Origin: Deltaproteobacteria bacterium
GTDB lineage: Bacteria; Myxococcota_A; UBA9160; PR03
Length of the DNA stretch: 6,719 nt
Assembly: GCA_018262315.1 (NCBI GenBank)
Contig: JAGSPS010000179.1
Location: forward strand, 1-6,719
Direction: 5' to 3'
Positions 5,716-6,719 of this stretch are shown here, piece by piece (the stretch's first letter is position 1; each line of letters starts with the position of its first letter). Both the position numbers and the translations under genes were made by a program. The notes under the pieces were generated by a model that worked only from the letters and a program-made list of their open reading frames with translations, searched no databases and was not told where the DNA came from.

Positions 5716-6365
5716 CCGCGACGCAACCCACGCGAACCCTCGGCGCGATTCTCTACGAACGCTTCGAGCTGCTCGACTGCTACGGCCCGCTCGAGATGTT
5801 CGGCAGCGTCGGGCCGGAGCTGCGCATCGTGACGGTCGCCGAAAAGAGCGGTCCGGTCGCTTCGGTGCAGGGGCCGAAGACGGTCGCCGAATATCAATTT
5901 GCCAACTGCCCGAAGCTCGACCTGATCCTGCTGCCGGGCGGCGTTGGCACGGTCGAACAACTAGGCAACGCGGCGCTGCACGCGTTCCTTCGCGATCGCG
6001 CCAAGACCGCCGAAGTGACGATGTCGGTGTGTTCCGGCTCGGCGATTCTCGCGAAGGCGGGCCTGCTCGACGGCCGCCGCGCCACCTCGAACAAGCAGTG
6101 GTTCGATCTCGCGCGCATGCAGAGCGCCAATGTGAAGTGGGTGACCGAGGCGCGCTGGGTGGAGGACGACCCGTTCGCGACCTCGTCGGGCGTATCGGCC
6201 GGCATCGACATGGCGCTCGCCGTGATTGCGCGCCTCTACGGCAGGGCGAAGGCGGAGGAGATCGCGGAGGCGACCGAGTACGAGTGGCACATCGACTCGA
6301 CGCGCGACCCGTTCGTGAAGTTCTTGAACAAGGCGATGGGCGGCGGAGCCGGAGGCGGCGCGTGA
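5712..6365 (+). CDS. DJ-1/PfpI family protein (isonitrile-hydratase-like group)
   Basis: 217 residues, starting at ATG 5712 within the ATGA overlap with the methyltransferase; GGGGTGGA just upstream can serve as ribosome site. The class I glutaminase-like fold is shown by LGAILYERFELLDCYGPLEM (10-29), LDLILLPGG (69-77), the nucleophile elbow TMSVCSGSAILAKAGLLDG (103-121) with Cys107, RRATSNKQW, and TSSGVSAGIDMALAVIARLY. Asp22 and Cys107-Ser108 match the positions of Asp17 and Cys101-Thr102 of Pseudomonas putida isonitrile hydratase. The EYEWHIDSTRDPF segment near the end is typical of this GATase1 subgroup. Isonitrile hydration is one possibility; glyoxalase or deglycase-like or regulatory roles occur elsewhere in the superfamily, so I do not assign the reaction. 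There is no AraC domain. It ends in a glycine-rich tail (MGGGAGGGA) whose codons also form the ribosome site of the next gene. Confidence 0.92.
   Translation: MTATQPTRTLGAILYERFELLDCYGPLEMFGSVGPELRIVTVAEKSGPVASVQGPKTVAEYQFANCPKLDLILLPGGVGTVEQLGNAALHAFLRDRAKTAEVTMSVCSGSAILAKAGLLDGRRATSNKQWFDLARMQSANVKWVTEARWVEDDPFATSSGVSAGIDMALAVIARLYGRAKAEEIAEATEYEWHIDSTRDPFVKFLNKAMGGGAGGGA
6351..6355 (+). promoter_or_regulatory. Ribosome binding site of the GST gene, inside the preceding coding region
   Basis: GGAGG lies six bases before the GTG at 6362 and decides that start over the in-frame GTG at 6374. It is embedded in the last codons of the DJ-1/PfpI gene, where it helps encode the terminal Gly/Ala tail. 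This placement favours translational coupling of the two genes. Confidence 0.7.
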
Positions 6366-6719
6366 CGGCGCCCGTGACGATCATCGGCTCCTACCTCTCG
6401 CCGTACGTGCGCAAGGTGCTGGTCTTCCTGCACCACAAGAAGATCCCGTACCAGATCGACCCGATCGTGCCGTTCTTCGGCGACGAGCGTTTCTCGAAGC
6501 TTTCGCCGGTGCGGCGCATACCCGTGCTGATCGACGATCGCGTGACACTCTGCGACTCGTCGGTGATCTGCCAGTACCTCGAAGAGCGTCAGCCGGAGCC
6601 GTCGCTCTTCCCGCGCGACATCGCGGATCGCGCCCGCGCGCGCTGGCTCGAGGAGTTCGCCGACACCCGCATGGGCGACGTCTTCATCTGGAAGCTCTTC
6701 AACCAGGTGGTGATCAACC
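6362..6719 (+). CDS. Glutathione S-transferase family protein, N-terminal part, 3' truncated
   Basis: 119 complete codons are present and the frame is still open at the window edge. It starts at GTG 6362, overlapping the DJ-1/PfpI stop as GTGA, with GGAGG six bases upstream. The thioredoxin-fold domain is recognisable: TIIGSYLSPYVRKVLVFLHH (6-25), where Ser10 or Ser13 is the candidate thiol-activating residue; LSPVRRIPVLID (47-58), with the expected cis-proline Pro54; and LCDSSVICQYLEER (63-76), where Asp65-Ser66 would hold the gamma-glutamyl end of glutathione. Residues from about 84 begin the helical C-terminal domain (RARARWLEEFADTRMGDVF). Known role: conjugation of glutathione to electrophiles, or glutathione-dependent isomerase, peroxidase or dehalogenase reactions in the cytosol. 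The substrate-binding domain lies beyond the window, so the class and substrate are not determinable. Confidence 0.92.
   Translation, partial: MTAPVTIIGSYLSPYVRKVLVFLHHKKIPYQIDPIVPFFGDERFSKLSPVRRIPVLIDDRVTLCDSSVICQYLEERQPEPSLFPRDIADRARARWLEEFADTRMGDVFIWKLFNQVVIN

Noticed and set aside
4819..6384. 521-codon open frame on the minus strand
   Set aside because: It is antisense to the methyltransferase and DJ-1/PfpI genes, Arg/Ser/Pro-rich with no recognisable fold. It results from high GC and few stops.

Overview
The window is GC-rich bacterial DNA, densely packed with genes. It has ten coding regions and only one substantial intergenic gap, about 124 bases. A lipase-specific foldase (a proteobacterial family), high GC with G/C-ending codons, and short or overlapping gene junctions suggest a chromosome of a high-GC proteobacterium or a related delta-type (Myxococcota-like) lineage. 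The sequence alone does not settle the taxon. I see no rRNA, tRNA, CRISPR array, transposase or phage gene.

Layout. Bases 1-1491 (+): the C-terminal part of a lipase chaperone, then a RidA-family protein, then a family-6 uracil-DNA-glycosylase-superfamily enzyme (hypoxanthine-DNA glycosylase type). These are closely spaced and probably co-transcribed. Bases 1461-4371 (-): a three-gene operon, read from right to left, of an Ada-N/AraC/AlkA fusion, an O6-alkylguanine-DNA alkyltransferase (Ogt), and an isocitrate lyase/PEP mutase family enzyme. Both internal junctions are 4-base ATGA overlaps. Its last gene converges on the hypoxanthine glycosylase gene with a 31-base 3' overlap. Bases 4372-4495: an AT-richer divergent promoter region carrying an imperfect duplication. 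Bases 4496-6719 (+): an uncharacterised protein, a class I SAM methyltransferase, a DJ-1/PfpI protein and the N-terminal part of a glutathione S-transferase. The last three are joined by 4-base overlaps.

How the genes work together. The centre is a base-damage repair island. The Ada/AlkA fusion should sense methyl phosphotriesters and excise N-alkylated bases. Ogt reverses O6-alkylguanine directly. The neighbouring family-6 glycosylase would remove deaminated adenine. The Ada/AlkA-ogt arrangement is known from other bacteria, for example Mycobacterium tuberculosis. The additions here are the PEP-mutase-like gene coupled to ogt and the convergent family-6 glycosylase. The right-hand operon (methyltransferase, DJ-1/PfpI, GST) looks like small-molecule or electrophile handling, but no substrate can be read from the sequence.

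Most of the window is conventional. The least explained parts are the duplicated motif in the divergent promoter region and the uncharacterised protein at 4496-5023.
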